A DNA stretch of 64,000 nucleotides, taken from the NCBI GenBank assembly GCA_964406035.1, contig CAYOQB010000003.1, positions 34,879-98,878 on the forward strand, given 5' to 3'. Origin of the DNA: JAIEPW01 sp964406035. GTDB taxonomy: Bacteria; Acidobacteriota; Terriglobia; Bryobacterales; Bryobacteraceae. The position numbers and the translations under genes were made by a program. Below the pieces are notes generated by a model that saw only the letters and a program-made list of their open reading frames with translations, had not been told where the DNA came from and searched no databases. Shown one piece after another: positions 34,376 to 43,372 of the stretch; position 1 is the stretch's first letter; each line of letters starts with the position of its first letter.

Positions 34376-36805
34376 GTGGATACTTTTCTTCAAGACCTGC
34401 GTTTTTCGATTCGGCAGTTGCGGCGATCGCCCGGCTTCGCGGCTTCCGCCGTCCTGACGCTGGCACTCGGCATCGGCGCAAACGCCACCATTTTCACCTG
34501 GATGCAGGCTTTAGTCCTGGATCCGCTGCCCGCCGTGCCGGATTCGCGGAAGCTTCACGGCTTCCAGTGGAAGACGCCGGAAGGCAACCGCAACAGCTTC
34601 TCCTGGCCGGAATTCGTTGACTACCGCCAGCGGAATTCAACCCTCTCCGGTCTGGCGGTGATGCGCATGACTCCCATGAGCCTCGGAACCGGCTCCCAGC
34701 CGGAGCGGGTGTGGGGCATGCTCACTTCCGGCAACTACTTCGAGGTCGCCGGCCCGCCGATGGCCCGCGGACGGGCTTTCCGCATGGATGAGGAGATGAA
34801 CCTCGGCGCCGCCCCGGTCGCCGTGATCAGCCACGCCTTGTGGCGCGACCGCTTTCAGTCCGATCCCGGACTGGTGGGCCGGACCATCCAGTTGAATGGC
34901 CGGGCCTTCGAAGTGATCGGGATCGCGCCGGAGGGCTTCCACGGTACGACTCTAGGGCTGAAGTTCGACATCTTCGTGCCGATCGGGATGAGGTCCGCGT
35001 TCCTGCCCGGCACGGATAAGATCTTCACCCTGCGCGGATCCAACTGGCTGGATGCGATCGCACGCCTGAAACCGGGTGTGCCGCTCTCCCAGGCGGAGGC
35101 GGATCTCACCGCCATCTCCGCGCAACTCGCGCGCGAGCATTACAACTCCAGCAGATACAAGCGAGCGGAGATCACTCCGGTATGGCGTTATGGCGCCGGC
35201 AAGATCCTGGCCCCGGTGATGCTGCTGATGATGGCCGTGGTCGGCGTGGTGCTTCTCATTGCCTGCGCCAACGTCGCCAACCTGCTGCTGGCGCGCGCCG
35301 CGGGACGGCGGCGCGAGATCGCCATCCGCCTCGCGCTGGGAGTGAATCGCGGCCGCCTGATCCGCCAGTTACTGGCGGAGAGCCTCATCCTCGCCCTGGC
35401 GGGCGGAGCGTTCGCCTTCCTGATGGCTCGCCTGACCGCCGGATTGATGATCACCTTCCTGCCGCCCAACGATCTTCCACTGAACTTCTCTGCCCCGGTC
35501 GACTGGACCGTTGCGGGTTTTATTCTCACCGTGGCGGCGCTGGCCAGCGTGATCTTCGGGCTTGCACCTGCCCTCCGCGCGTCCCGGCCGGATGTGGTCA
35601 CCGCGCTGAAGGATGAATCGGGCGCTTCCGCCGGCGCCGGAAAGGCTCGCCTGCGCAATGGACTGGTGGTGTCGCAAGTGGCGATGTCGGTGTTGCTGCT
35701 GGTCTTCGCCGGATTGCTGCTGAGGAGCCTGGGCCGGGCGTCGGATGCCGATCCGGGTTTCGATCCGCGCAACGTCCTGCTGGCGTCCATCGATCTCTTC
35801 CCCAACGGCTACGACGCCGCGCGGGGCCGTGTCTTCCTGGCGCAGGTTGCCGAGAAGCTCCAGACTCTGCCGGGCGTCGCCGCCGTCAGCATGGCGCGCC
35901 GCGTGCCCCTCGGGCTGGGTGGAACCAGCTCCTCATCGTTTGAGGCCGAAGGCTACACTCCCGCCAAGGATGAACAGCCGCTCGCCTATCTCAACAATGT
36001 CGGCCCGGATTATTTGCGGACCGTCGGCACCCCGCTCGTGGCGGGCCGCGACCTCACCCTGCAGGACCGGCAGGATGCGCCCCTGGCCGTCGTCGTCAAC
36101 GAGACCCTCGCGACGCGATACTACAAGGGCGACGCGCTGGGCAAGCGCATCCAAATCCATGATGCCTGGCGCGTGATTGTCGGCATCGCCAAGGACTCGA
36201 AGTACCAGAGCTTCGATGAGAAGCCTGCACCCTTCGTGTACTTCCCGGTGCTGCAGGCCTACCTGCCGGACACCACGCTGATGATCCGCACCACGGGCGA
36301 ACCTCTGCTGGCGGCTCGCGCGGTGGAGGCGGCGATCCACGAACTGAATCCCACCCTGCCGGTGTTCAGCATCCGCACCTTCGAATCCAACACCGGCGGA
36401 GCTTACATCGCGCAGCGTATGGGCGGATCCATGCTGGCGGTCTTCGGGATGCTCGCGCTGGTTCTCGCCGCGGTGGGGTTGTACGGCGTGCTCGCCTATT
36501 CCGTCGCGCAGCGGTCCCGCGAGGTGGGAATTCGCATGGCCCTGGGCGCGACTTCCTCCGACGTGCTGAAACTGGTCATCCGCCACGGCCTGGCGATGAC
36601 GCTGGCGGGAATCGCCATCGGCCTCACCGCTGCCCTCGGGCTGACCCGATTCATCAAGGCGATGCTCTATGGAGTGTCGCCCACCGACGGGCTGACCATG
36701 GCTGGCGTCGCGGCCATGATGGTCGCGGTGGCGCTCGCGGCCTGTTACCTGCCGGCGCGCCGCGCCATGAGCATCGATCCGGTGCGGGCCATGCGCCACG
36801 ACTGA
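34376..36805 (+). CDS. ADOP-type ABC transporter permease, copy 4
   Basis: The 809-residue protein opens with DTFLQDLRFSIRQLRRSPGF and has the two-half ADOP design, with FtsX blocks around REIAIRLALGVNRGRL and REVGIRMALGATSSDV and the C-terminal SIDPVRAMRHD. AAAGGAG at 34363-34369 sits 6 nt before the GTG at 34376, which decides the start over an in-frame TTG at 34358. No ATP-binding gene is near. The convergent methyltransferase ends 5 bp after its stop. Confidence 0.9.
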   Translation: MDTFLQDLRFSIRQLRRSPGFAASAVLTLALGIGANATIFTWMQALVLDPLPAVPDSRKLHGFQWKTPEGNRNSFSWPEFVDYRQRNSTLSGLAVMRMTPMSLGTGSQPERVWGMLTSGNYFEVAGPPMARGRAFRMDEEMNLGAAPVAVISHALWRDRFQSDPGLVGRTIQLNGRAFEVIGIAPEGFHGTTLGLKFDIFVPIGMRSAFLPGTDKIFTLRGSNWLDAIARLKPGVPLSQAEADLTAISAQLAREHYNSSRYKRAEITPVWRYGAGKILAPVMLLMMAVVGVVLLIACANVANLLLARAAGRRREIAIRLALGVNRGRLIRQLLAESLILALAGGAFAFLMARLTAGLMITFLPPNDLPLNFSAPVDWTVAGFILTVAALASVIFGLAPALRASRPDVVTALKDESGASAGAGKARLRNGLVVSQVAMSVLLLVFAGLLLRSLGRASDADPGFDPRNVLLASIDLFPNGYDAARGRVFLAQVAEKLQTLPGVAAVSMARRVPLGLGGTSSSSFEAEGYTPAKDEQPLAYLNNVGPDYLRTVGTPLVAGRDLTLQDRQDAPLAVVVNETLATRYYKGDALGKRIQIHDAWRVIVGIAKDSKYQSFDEKPAPFVYFPVLQAYLPDTTLMIRTTGEPLLAARAVEAAIHELNPTLPVFSIRTFESNTGGAYIAQRMGGSMLAVFGMLALVLAAVGLYGVLAYSVAQRSREVGIRMALGATSSDVLKLVIRHGLAMTLAGIAIGLTAALGLTRFIKAMLYGVSPTDGLTMAGVAAMMVAVALAACYLPARRAMSIDPVRAMRHD

Positions 36806-36809
36806 GGAC

Positions 36810-37553
36810 TTAGGCCTTCTCCAGACGGAAGGCAACTGAGTAGGGCCGTGTCATGCACTTTTCGATATCCCGGGGAGCCACTCCCGTGGCCACGGCGTCC
36901 GGCGCGAGCCGCGGCTCCTCGAATCCGCTCACCGCGAACCCGGCCTCGCGGAACGCTTTCCAGTAATCCGACAGCGGCCGGTGATACCAGATGAACTTGG
37001 AGCGAAAGTGTTTCCAGGGCGGATCCACGTACTTTCGCTGCTCGAAGTAGGAATGCCGCCAGCGGTAGCTGACCTCCGTTCCATTCCAGTGCGCTTCGCC
37101 CTGGGGAAAACAAGGGTGCGAAAAAACGAGCACGGCGGCGCCCCCGGGTCGCAAAACTCGGTGGAACGCTCGCATGGTGCCCGGCAGGTCGGGCGTGTCC
37201 ATGATCACGTAGTTGGAAACGATCAGATCGATTGCGGCGTCAGGCACGGACTTCAGCTCGGAGCAGTTGTCGACGCGGAAATCGAGATGCGGATATTGAG
37301 CGCGGGCGACTGCGATCATGCGCTCGGAAAAGTCAGTTCCGGTCACGCGCGCGCCTCGGCTGTGAAGCTGCGCGCTGAGGTAGCCCGTTCCGCACCCGGC
37401 GTCGAGCACGTCCAGTCCGCGCACTTCGCCCGCCATGGCCCACAGCACCGGGTCAGAATTGAGGCGGCGATTGAGATCGCCAGTCTGTCCGACCTGAATA
37501 AGCCAGTCGTCGGCCACCGAGTTCCAGAATGTGCGGGATTCCTCGAAGTCCAT
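36810..37553 (-). CDS. Class I SAM-dependent methyltransferase
   Basis: The 247-residue cytoplasmic protein has a Rossmann-type SAM-binding fold. Motif I is VLDAGCGTGYLS (residues 49-60), the acidic end of strand 2 is TGTDFSERM, motif II is IDLIVSNYVIMDTPD and motif III LRPGGAAVLVFSHP. This is the Methyltransf_11/25 group, which methylates small molecules, quinones or lipids; the substrate cannot be named. It stands alone on its strand between an ADOP gene and a palindrome-bounded repeat element. Confidence 0.88.
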   Translation of the reverse strand: MDFEESRTFWNSVADDWLIQVGQTGDLNRRLNSDPVLWAMAGEVRGLDVLDAGCGTGYLSAQLHSRGARVTGTDFSERMIAVARAQYPHLDFRVDNCSELKSVPDAAIDLIVSNYVIMDTPDLPGTMRAFHRVLRPGGAAVLVFSHPCFPQGEAHWNGTEVSYRWRHSYFEQRKYVDPPWKHFRSKFIWYHRPLSDYWKAFREAGFAVSGFEEPRLAPDAVATGVAPRDIEKCMTRPYSVAFRLEKA

Positions 37554-37581
37554 CGCATCAGTCTACGACGCGTCCTCCCAT

Positions 37582-37606
37582 CGGTGCCTGGTGGTGCCAG
37601 GCGCCG
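37582..37606. repeat. REP-like palindrome, copy 1
   Basis: Arms GGTGCCTGG and CCAGGCGCC flank TGGTG. Outer bases extend pairing to ATCGG/CCGAT, with one mismatch in the stem. Belongs to a five-copy family in this window. Confidence 0.75.
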
Positions 37607-37920
37607 ATCCCGCGGGCGAGCTGACGCAAGTGACCCGTTAGCAGCAGCTTAGCCAACGTGCGAGGCGTTTGCGGAAGGTACCCCCAGTTGCGATTACCGC
37701 GTATTCGAGCTGGTGAATTCAAGGCGGTCCCTGCCCGGAGTCCGGCCTGGTTTCAGCAACTTAAGGTTTCGCCAGGGTACTGCGACCCCGGGCGAACTCC
37801 TCCGGCGGGAGCCGCAAACCCAAAAAGGGGGGGCAGTTCGTTTCCCCGCGCTTTCGCACGGCGTGCAAAAGCTGGCAAATAGCTGACATAAAGTGACTTG
37901 CTTCGAAATCGCCCCGCCAT

Positions 37921-37945
37921 CGGTGCCTGGTGGTGCCAGGCACCG
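37921..37945. repeat. REP-like palindrome, copy 2
   Basis: Perfect 9-bp arms GGTGCCTGG and CCAGGCACC flank TGGTG. Together with copy 1 it bounds the 37.6-kb element; 17 bp further on is the end of the acyltransferase gene. Confidence 0.75.
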
Positions 37946-37961
37946 TCCGGAGGAGACGTCG

Positions 37962-39071
37962 TTACCGCGCGGCGACCCCGGAGTCGGCAGGAAGGGCTTC
38001 CGTCCGCTGCAGTGCGTCCCGCTCGCGCCGCAAGGCGGCCCGATGAACCCGCCACCGCGTGATCCCCATGGACATCGCCACCATCGCCGCGATCAGCCCA
38101 ACGGAGAACAAGGTGATCTGCAGAGGAGTCGAATTGCTCTTCCAGCTTTCAAACCAGCGCCCGTACACCAGCTCGATGTGTACCCAGTACACTGCCAGTG
38201 AAGTGGTGCCCAACTGCCGGATCCAGCTCCAGCCGGGGTTGGCCAGATACTCGGTCCAGAAGTAAGCGAACGAGGCCAGCAAGAGCAGCAGCCCGGTCTT
38301 GCAGGCGACGTTCATCGGCGAATTCAGCCAGAAGTCGGAATTCGAGTACAGGGAGAACGGCAGGTTGGAGAAGTATTGTCCGCCCAGCAGCAAGCCGAAG
38401 CCCAGCAACGCCGACCACTGCATCGCCCGCGGCAGGTCCTGCGCCCGGATCATGCGCATGGCGCTTCCCGCCGCGACGCCGAACGCCAGGAACGCGCTCC
38501 AGGGGAAAATCGCGAATGCCGTGTGACTGGGGACTATGTAAGCGGAGAGCCACTGCGGCCAGGCGCTGAAATCCAGCGACGAGATCACCGGGGACAGCGC
38601 CGCGATAGCGATGCCCACGCCGGCTGCAACCCGTGCCCGCCGCTCCGTTTCCAAAATTGCGCAGAACGCCAGCAGCGCCATGGTGATGCCCATGGCGTTC
38701 AGGATGTCCACCTTCAGCAGATCCGTCCAGGAGCTTCCCGGCAGCGCGAAAACGTACATCTGCACCCGGAATAAGACAGCCAGAACCAGCAGGTAGCGGG
38801 CTCGCTTCAAGGCCTCCAGCATTTTGCCGTGCCAGGGCAGACGCTGCCGCTCGCCCCGGTCCATGCCCATGGCGAACGTGATTCCGGTTAGAAACAGGAA
38901 GATGGCGGGCGTCAACCCGCCGAAAAACTGGCTCAGCACATACGGCGACTCCTGCCGCGCGGCGGCGGGAGTGAAGGCATCGAAGGTGTGCCCCTGCAAC
39001 ATGATGACGGCGCCCAAGCCCCGGAACCAGTCCAGAAAGTGCAGGCGCACCGTCGATTTTGCTTCTGACAT
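37962..39071 (-). CDS. Membrane acyltransferase-like protein (DUF1624/HGSNAT catalytic type)
   Basis: This 369-residue protein has about ten transmembrane helices and the family opening RLHFLDWFRGLGAVIMLQGH, where the Arg-Asp-RG pattern and histidine in the first helix are typical of the heparan-alpha-glucosaminide N-acetyltransferase catalytic domain family (DUF1624/DUF5009). These proteins transfer acetyl groups across the membrane to sugars or glycans. The bacterial substrate is not known. The last ~30 residues are charged and cytoplasmic. The start ATG lies at 39071. It is separated from the LolA-like gene by about 50 bp. Confidence 0.8.
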   Translation of the reverse strand: MSEAKSTVRLHFLDWFRGLGAVIMLQGHTFDAFTPAAARQESPYVLSQFFGGLTPAIFLFLTGITFAMGMDRGERQRLPWHGKMLEALKRARYLLVLAVLFRVQMYVFALPGSSWTDLLKVDILNAMGITMALLAFCAILETERRARVAAGVGIAIAALSPVISSLDFSAWPQWLSAYIVPSHTAFAIFPWSAFLAFGVAAGSAMRMIRAQDLPRAMQWSALLGFGLLLGGQYFSNLPFSLYSNSDFWLNSPMNVACKTGLLLLLASFAYFWTEYLANPGWSWIRQLGTTSLAVYWVHIELVYGRWFESWKSNSTPLQITLFSVGLIAAMVAMSMGITRWRVHRAALRRERDALQRTEALPADSGVAAR

Positions 39072-39123
39072 CGCTTGTTCTATCGGCTCCCCGGAACGTT
39101 TCCCCGCGTTCCGGCGGGGGATT

Positions 39124-39822
39124 TCACTTCTGCGGATATTCCTTCTTCGTCCCCGGCGGCAGCTTCACATCCAGGGAGCCGTCCGGCATCCCAGTGTTGA
39201 ACTGCTGGCCCGAGTAGGTGATCAGGATATAGTCGCCGCTCTTTTGATGCAGCTTCTCCTGGAGCGGATACGATCCATTCTCCGGAATCCACAACTCCAC
39301 TTTACTCAGATAGTTGCGAGCTTCACCCGACTTCGGGACCAGCTCCAGGCGGGAGGTCTTCTGGCCCGCCACCGTATCGGATCCCGCCAGCTTCACGTCC
39401 CAGTTCTTCCGGAGCGAGGCCGACGGAGTTCCAAATCCAAGCAGCAGAAACTGATACAACTGATCGCCTTGCTTGCCCAGGTCGTAGATCTGCGCCGTCT
39501 TGATCTTGGGCAGGTAGATCCACACCTGCTTATCGGCCAGCATCACCGTCTTGGCGTCCGGCTGCGTGTAGTCGATCAGGCCGCGCACCTTGTTCTTGAT
39601 GCGCTTGAAGCGGATTTCGCCGGAGGATTCGTTCGTTTCCTTGATTACCGCCGTGTATTCGGTCCACTTGAATTTCGCCGCCATGCTTTCAAAGCCGGGC
39701 GCGGCTTTGTCCATGCGGGCCAGCACCTCGTTCAGTCCATCCTGCGCGAAGCCCGACGCGGCGGCGGCGATCAGGACCAAACTGGAGCGTAGCGAACGGG
39801 TCATAGCACGAGAGACGTTCAC
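39124..39822 (-). CDS. LolA-like outer-membrane lipoprotein carrier protein
   Basis: The protein (232 residues) has a signal peptide (RSLRSSLVLIAAAASGFAQ) and a LolA-type half-barrel: LARMDKAAPGFESMAAKFKW, then GEIRFKRIKNKVRGLIDYTQ, KQVWIYLPKIKTAQIYDL and the C-terminal VELWIPENGSYPLQEK. LolA carries lipoproteins through the periplasm to the outer membrane; homologues of this branch may also handle other lipids. The GTG start overlaps the stop of the upstream gene by 3 bp (GTGA); an ATG at 39804 is the alternative start. Confidence 0.85.
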   Translation of the reverse strand: MNVSRAMTRSLRSSLVLIAAAASGFAQDGLNEVLARMDKAAPGFESMAAKFKWTEYTAVIKETNESSGEIRFKRIKNKVRGLIDYTQPDAKTVMLADKQVWIYLPKIKTAQIYDLGKQGDQLYQFLLLGFGTPSASLRKNWDVKLAGSDTVAGQKTSRLELVPKSGEARNYLSKVELWIPENGSYPLQEKLHQKSGDYILITYSGQQFNTGMPDGSLDVKLPPGTKKEYPQK

Positions 39823-40169
39823 GGCTGATTCGACGTATACGCCATATATCCCCGGATCTCCTCCTCGGCGTCGAAGATCGGCTCCAGGCGCACCAGTTTC
39901 ACCTCGTTCTTGGTCCGGCTGCGCAACAGGCTCACCGCCTTCTGATTCTGCTCCCCGGAAGGCAGGCTGGCCAGCAGATCGGGCTCGATCCAGTACACCG
40001 CATGTCCCTGGCTGGCGGGCAGCAGGACGACGCTGGAAGCGCGAGGCTGATCCTTAAAAAAGTCGCGGGGCGGGAGGAAGATGAACGCGAGAATCAGGGC
40101 TACCACCACGTCGTACTGCCAACTGGCGCGGGGGAAGTCCCAGAAAATCAGGCGGAAGATGCCGCTCAC
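39819..40169 (-). CDS. Hypothetical single-pass membrane protein
   Basis: The 116-residue protein has an N-terminal helix (YDVVVALILAFIFLPP, ~19-34) and a soluble periplasmic part with a beta-rich look (VKLVRLEPIFDAEEEIRGYM). No family was recognised. It starts with GTG and overlaps the LolA-like gene by 4 bp, so it probably works with it. Confidence 0.65.
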   Translation of the reverse strand: MSGIFRLIFWDFPRASWQYDVVVALILAFIFLPPRDFFKDQPRASSVVLLPASQGHAVYWIEPDLLASLPSGEQNQKAVSLLRSRTKNEVKLVRLEPIFDAEEEIRGYMAYTSNQP

Positions 40170-40226
40170 AACCGCCTAGTTTATCATGCCCTCCCGGGCG
40201 CCCCGCCGTGTGATACGCTCCCCCCT

Positions 40227-41468
40227 ATGCGTCCCTTGCTTGGCACTCTGTTGGCCTGTACGTTTCTGCTGGCGGCCGAACTACCCACTGCGACTCCCGA
40301 ATCAGTCGGCTTCTCCAAGGACCGCCTCAACCGCATCTCCACCACCATGCGGGACCACGTCAGCACCGGGCGGATCGCCGGCGCGTCCGGACTCCTGGCC
40401 CGCAACGGCAAGGTCGCCTGGCGCGACCAGTGGGGCGATATCCAGCCCGACACCATCGTGCGCATGTACTCCATGACCAAGGCGGTTACCGCCGTCGCCG
40501 GCATGATCCTGTACGAAGAGGGCAAGTTCGCGCTCACCGACCCGGTGTCCAAGTACCTCCCGGAATTCGCCAACATGCGGGTGGCTCACGAAGGCAAGGA
40601 TGCCGAAGGCAAGCGCACCTTCTACACGACGCCCGCCGCGCGCCCGATCCAGGTCCGCGACCTGTTCCGCCACACCACCGGATTCGACTACGCCGGTCCC
40701 CTCGATGAAAAAGGCGAGCCCGCCTACAAGAAGATCGACATGGTGGGCGGCGCGCCGCCCGCGAGCTTCAATCTGGAAGAAGCAGTCAAGCGCCTGGCCA
40801 CCGCGCCGCTGCACGAGGAGCCCGGCACCAAGTTCCGCTACGGCTACTCGAACGACATCCTGGGCCGTCTGGTGGAAGTCTGCTCCGGCATGACCCTGGA
40901 TCGTTTCTTCGAGGAGCGCATCTTCAGGCCGCTCGGCCTCAAGGACACCGCCTTCTACGTTCCGGAAGCCAAGTGGAACCGCCTGGCGAAGCTGTACACG
41001 CCGAAGCGCGGCGGCGGCGTCGAGCTGTCCAAGGGTCCGGCGCAGGAGAGCTTCAAGACCAAGCCCGCATTGCTGCTGGGAGGGGCGGGACTGGTTTCCA
41101 CGCTGGAGGATTACACCCGCTTCGTTCTAATGCTGCTGAATGAGGGCCAGTTCGAGAACGCCCGCATTCTCAGCCGCAAGGGTGTCGAACTGCTGCGCGC
41201 CGATCACCTCGGCGATCTGCCGCGCGCCGGACTGCTGCCCGAAGGCTATGGCTTCGGCCTGACCTTCGCCGTCAATCGCGGCCCCGGCAAGACCGGCACC
41301 ATCGGCACCGAAGGCGAATACTACTGGGGCGGCGCGGCCGGTACCGGCTTCTGGATCGACCCCAAGGAACGGATGGCGGGCGTGTTCCTGGTGCAGGTGC
41401 TGCCCGCGCCGGGCGTTACGCCGCGCGAGCAGTTCAAGCGCATGGCCTATCAGGCGCTGGTCGACTGA
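40227..41468 (+). CDS. Serine hydrolase, beta-lactamase/class C PBP type (exported)
   Basis: This 413-residue protein belongs to the beta-lactamase family (PF00144). A signal peptide (MRPLLGTLLACTFLLAA) is followed by the SxxK motif SMTK (Ser82, Lys85), the YGYSND motif as the Y-x-N element, and a C-terminal WGGAAGTGFWIDP in place of KTG. Members include esterases, D-amino-acid peptidases and penicillin-binding proteins as well as AmpC lactamases, and the substrate is open. The ATG at 40227 was chosen because the frame upstream overlaps the divergent gene and lacks a signal peptide. Confidence 0.9.
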   Translation: MRPLLGTLLACTFLLAAELPTATPESVGFSKDRLNRISTTMRDHVSTGRIAGASGLLARNGKVAWRDQWGDIQPDTIVRMYSMTKAVTAVAGMILYEEGKFALTDPVSKYLPEFANMRVAHEGKDAEGKRTFYTTPAARPIQVRDLFRHTTGFDYAGPLDEKGEPAYKKIDMVGGAPPASFNLEEAVKRLATAPLHEEPGTKFRYGYSNDILGRLVEVCSGMTLDRFFEERIFRPLGLKDTAFYVPEAKWNRLAKLYTPKRGGGVELSKGPAQESFKTKPALLLGGAGLVSTLEDYTRFVLMLLNEGQFENARILSRKGVELLRADHLGDLPRAGLLPEGYGFGLTFAVNRGPGKTGTIGTEGEYYWGGAAGTGFWIDPKERMAGVFLVQVLPAPGVTPREQFKRMAYQALVD

Positions 41469-41475
41469 CCCGGAA

Positions 41476-41979
41476 TCACTTGTCGCCTAGGGCGAAGTCC
41501 TGCGATCCCTGCCAGCGGCCCTGAGCATCCTTGCGTAACTGCAGAACAAACCCCTGTTCGCCGCCACGCAAATACTTGTCCCCGGCGAAGAAGAACTCCG
41601 CCACCTGGCGGGTCGGCTTGCCGCCTTCCACTAGGTTCAAGTGAATGTGCGCCGGGACTCCGCCTCCCGGATAGTGACCGGGACGGATGGTGACGATCTC
41701 GTATTCGCCGTTCGGTCCCACGGTGAACTCGGCGCGCAGCCGGGAGATAGAAGCGGGGCTCCCCTGGCCTGGACCGTAGATGCCCTTGGCGTCGGTCTGA
41801 TACACGAAGATCCGCGTTCCGGCGGCCGCCGGACCTCCCTGGGCCTGCAATACCCGTCCGCGAATCACCAGGCGTTCGCCCGGTTCGCTCTCCGGCGCAA
41901 CCCGGGCTCGCCAGGCCGGGTCAGCCTCCGCGAACGCGCTCATCGCCAGCAACGCCACCGGCCAGAGAAGTGATTTCAT
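41476..41979 (-). CDS. Intradiol ring-cleavage dioxygenase-like protein (exported)
   Basis: The protein (167 residues) has a signal peptide (MKSLLWPVALLAMSAFA) and a small beta-sandwich with the iron-binding residues of intradiol dioxygenases: Tyr68 (KGIYGPG), Tyr103 in TIRPGHYPGGG, and His111 and His113 in PAHIHLNL. Protocatechuate and catechol dioxygenases open aromatic rings between the two hydroxyls. Small secreted versions are common in soil bacteria and may act on lignin or humic fragments. GGAGG lies about 6 nt before the ATG. It converges on the serine hydrolase, with 7 bp between the stops. Confidence 0.85.
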   Translation of the reverse strand: MKSLLWPVALLAMSAFAEADPAWRARVAPESEPGERLVIRGRVLQAQGGPAAAGTRIFVYQTDAKGIYGPGQGSPASISRLRAEFTVGPNGEYEIVTIRPGHYPGGGVPAHIHLNLVEGGKPTRQVAEFFFAGDKYLRGGEQGFVLQLRKDAQGRWQGSQDFALGDK

Positions 41980-42120
41980 GCGATCCTCCCTGGGTGCAGA
42001 CGCGCTCTCCGGCAATCCGGTAGCGCCGCCTGCGTTCCAGTTCTTGCGCCATCCCGCCTGCTGCGTCATAGTAGGAGCGGGAACCAGTTTCTTTCCCTGT
42101 ATGGGCCCAGGCAATTCCAA

Positions 42121-43353
42121 ATGGCGAGCCACGAACTGCTCTTCCTCACCGAGCTGGTCGGCCTCCCGGTGTACGACACCAGGCGGCGCAAGATCGGTGT
42201 GGTCAAGGACGCCGCGCTTGTGCCCCTGGTCCATCCGGTCCGCGTGGACCGCTTCCTGGTAGGCGCCGGCGGCGCCTGGCTCAGCATCCGTCACGATCAG
42301 GTCAACTCCTTGAGCCTGCGCGGGATCTACCTGAAAGACGAGAAGCTGACGCCGTATCATTCCGACGAGTACATGCTGCGCCTGCTGCGCGATCTGCTGG
42401 ACCAACAGATCGTGGACGCGCAGGGCCGGAAGGTGGTCCGCGTCACCGATATCACGTTCGAAATCCGCGGCGCGGAACTGTTCATTCAGGAAGTGGACAT
42501 CGGCCTGCGCAGCATCTTCCGCAGGCTGGTGCAGGGCGTGCTGCCCCCCCGCCTGATCCGCCGCCTGCAGGGCTTTGTCGCGCCCAACTCCATTCGCTGG
42601 GAGTTCTGCAACATCCTGGAGCCGGATCCGCAGCGGCGGCTGCGCCTCAACATCTCTAACAAGCTGCTGGAGCAGATGCACCCGGCCGATCTCGCCGACA
42701 TCGTCGAGGAACTCGGGCCCGAGGATCGCGAGGCGATCTTCGAGACCATCGATTCCGAAGTCGCCGCCGAAACGCTGAGCGAGGTCGATCCGGAGCTGCA
42801 AGCCAGCATCCTCGAATCGCTGGAGACCGAAAAAGCCGCGGAAATCATCGAGGAAATGTCGCCCGACGAGGCCGCCGACGTGCTCGGCGAGCTCGAGGAG
42901 GAAACCTCGCAGGAGATCCTGGACGAAATGGACGTCGAGCCCAAGGCCGAGGTCCGCGAACTGATGGAGTTCGAGGAAGACTCCGCCGGCGGCATGATGA
43001 ACACCGAGTTCGTGGCGCTGCCCGAGGACGCGGTGGTGAATGACGCGATCCTCGCGCTGAAAGGCAACGAAGAGCTGCTGGAAACGCTGAATACGCTGTT
43101 CCTCATTGACTCCCGGGAGCGGTTGCGCGGCGCGGTGCCACTGGCGCGCCTCTTCGTCGCCTCCGGCGCAAGCCCGCTGCGCGAGCTGCGCACCGAGACG
43201 CTGATCCAGGCGCATGTCGACGACGAACAGAAACGCGTCACCGAACTGTTCGACAAGTACAACCTGCTCACGCTCCCGGTGGTGGACGCCGAGGGCCGCC
43301 TGGTGGGCGCGATCACCGCCGACGACATCATTTCCGTATTGAGGCAGCGATGA
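42121..43353 (+). CDS. MgtE N-terminal/CBS domain regulator of metal transport
   Basis: This 410-residue soluble protein has a PRC-barrel-like start (ELVGLPVYDTRRRKIGVVKD and a second copy near 90-120, QIVDAQGRKVVRVTDI), an MgtE intracellular N domain of acidic helical repeats (~180-280, LHPADLADIVEELGPEDRE-type repeats) and a CBS pair (~285-410, LPVVDAEGRLVGAITADDI). The MgtE membrane domain is missing. In MgtE the N and CBS domains bind Mg2+ and gate the channel. Here they are a separate protein 19 bp before an Nramp-related transporter, so it probably senses Mg2+ and controls that transporter. Confidence 0.85.
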   Translation: MASHELLFLTELVGLPVYDTRRRKIGVVKDAALVPLVHPVRVDRFLVGAGGAWLSIRHDQVNSLSLRGIYLKDEKLTPYHSDEYMLRLLRDLLDQQIVDAQGRKVVRVTDITFEIRGAELFIQEVDIGLRSIFRRLVQGVLPPRLIRRLQGFVAPNSIRWEFCNILEPDPQRRLRLNISNKLLEQMHPADLADIVEELGPEDREAIFETIDSEVAAETLSEVDPELQASILESLETEKAAEIIEEMSPDEAADVLGELEEETSQEILDEMDVEPKAEVRELMEFEEDSAGGMMNTEFVALPEDAVVNDAILALKGNEELLETLNTLFLIDSRERLRGAVPLARLFVASGASPLRELRTETLIQAHVDDEQKRVTELFDKYNLLTLPVVDAEGRLVGAITADDIISVLRQR

Positions 43354-43372
43354 AGAACGGAGACCCCCACGA

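Larger units (their letters stand above)
37580..37945. mobile_element. Small palindrome-bounded element (MITE-like, no coding capacity)
   Basis: The 408-bp gap between the methyltransferase and the acyltransferase contains no believable gene. It is bounded by two copies of a hairpin palindrome (37582-37606 and 37921-37945). Inside each end, exactly 19 nt from the palindrome, is GCAAGTGA (37626, plus) or GCAAGTCA (37894-37901, minus), so the two ends face each other as terminal inverted repeats. A G7 run is at 37827-37833. No target duplication was seen. Confidence 0.5.
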
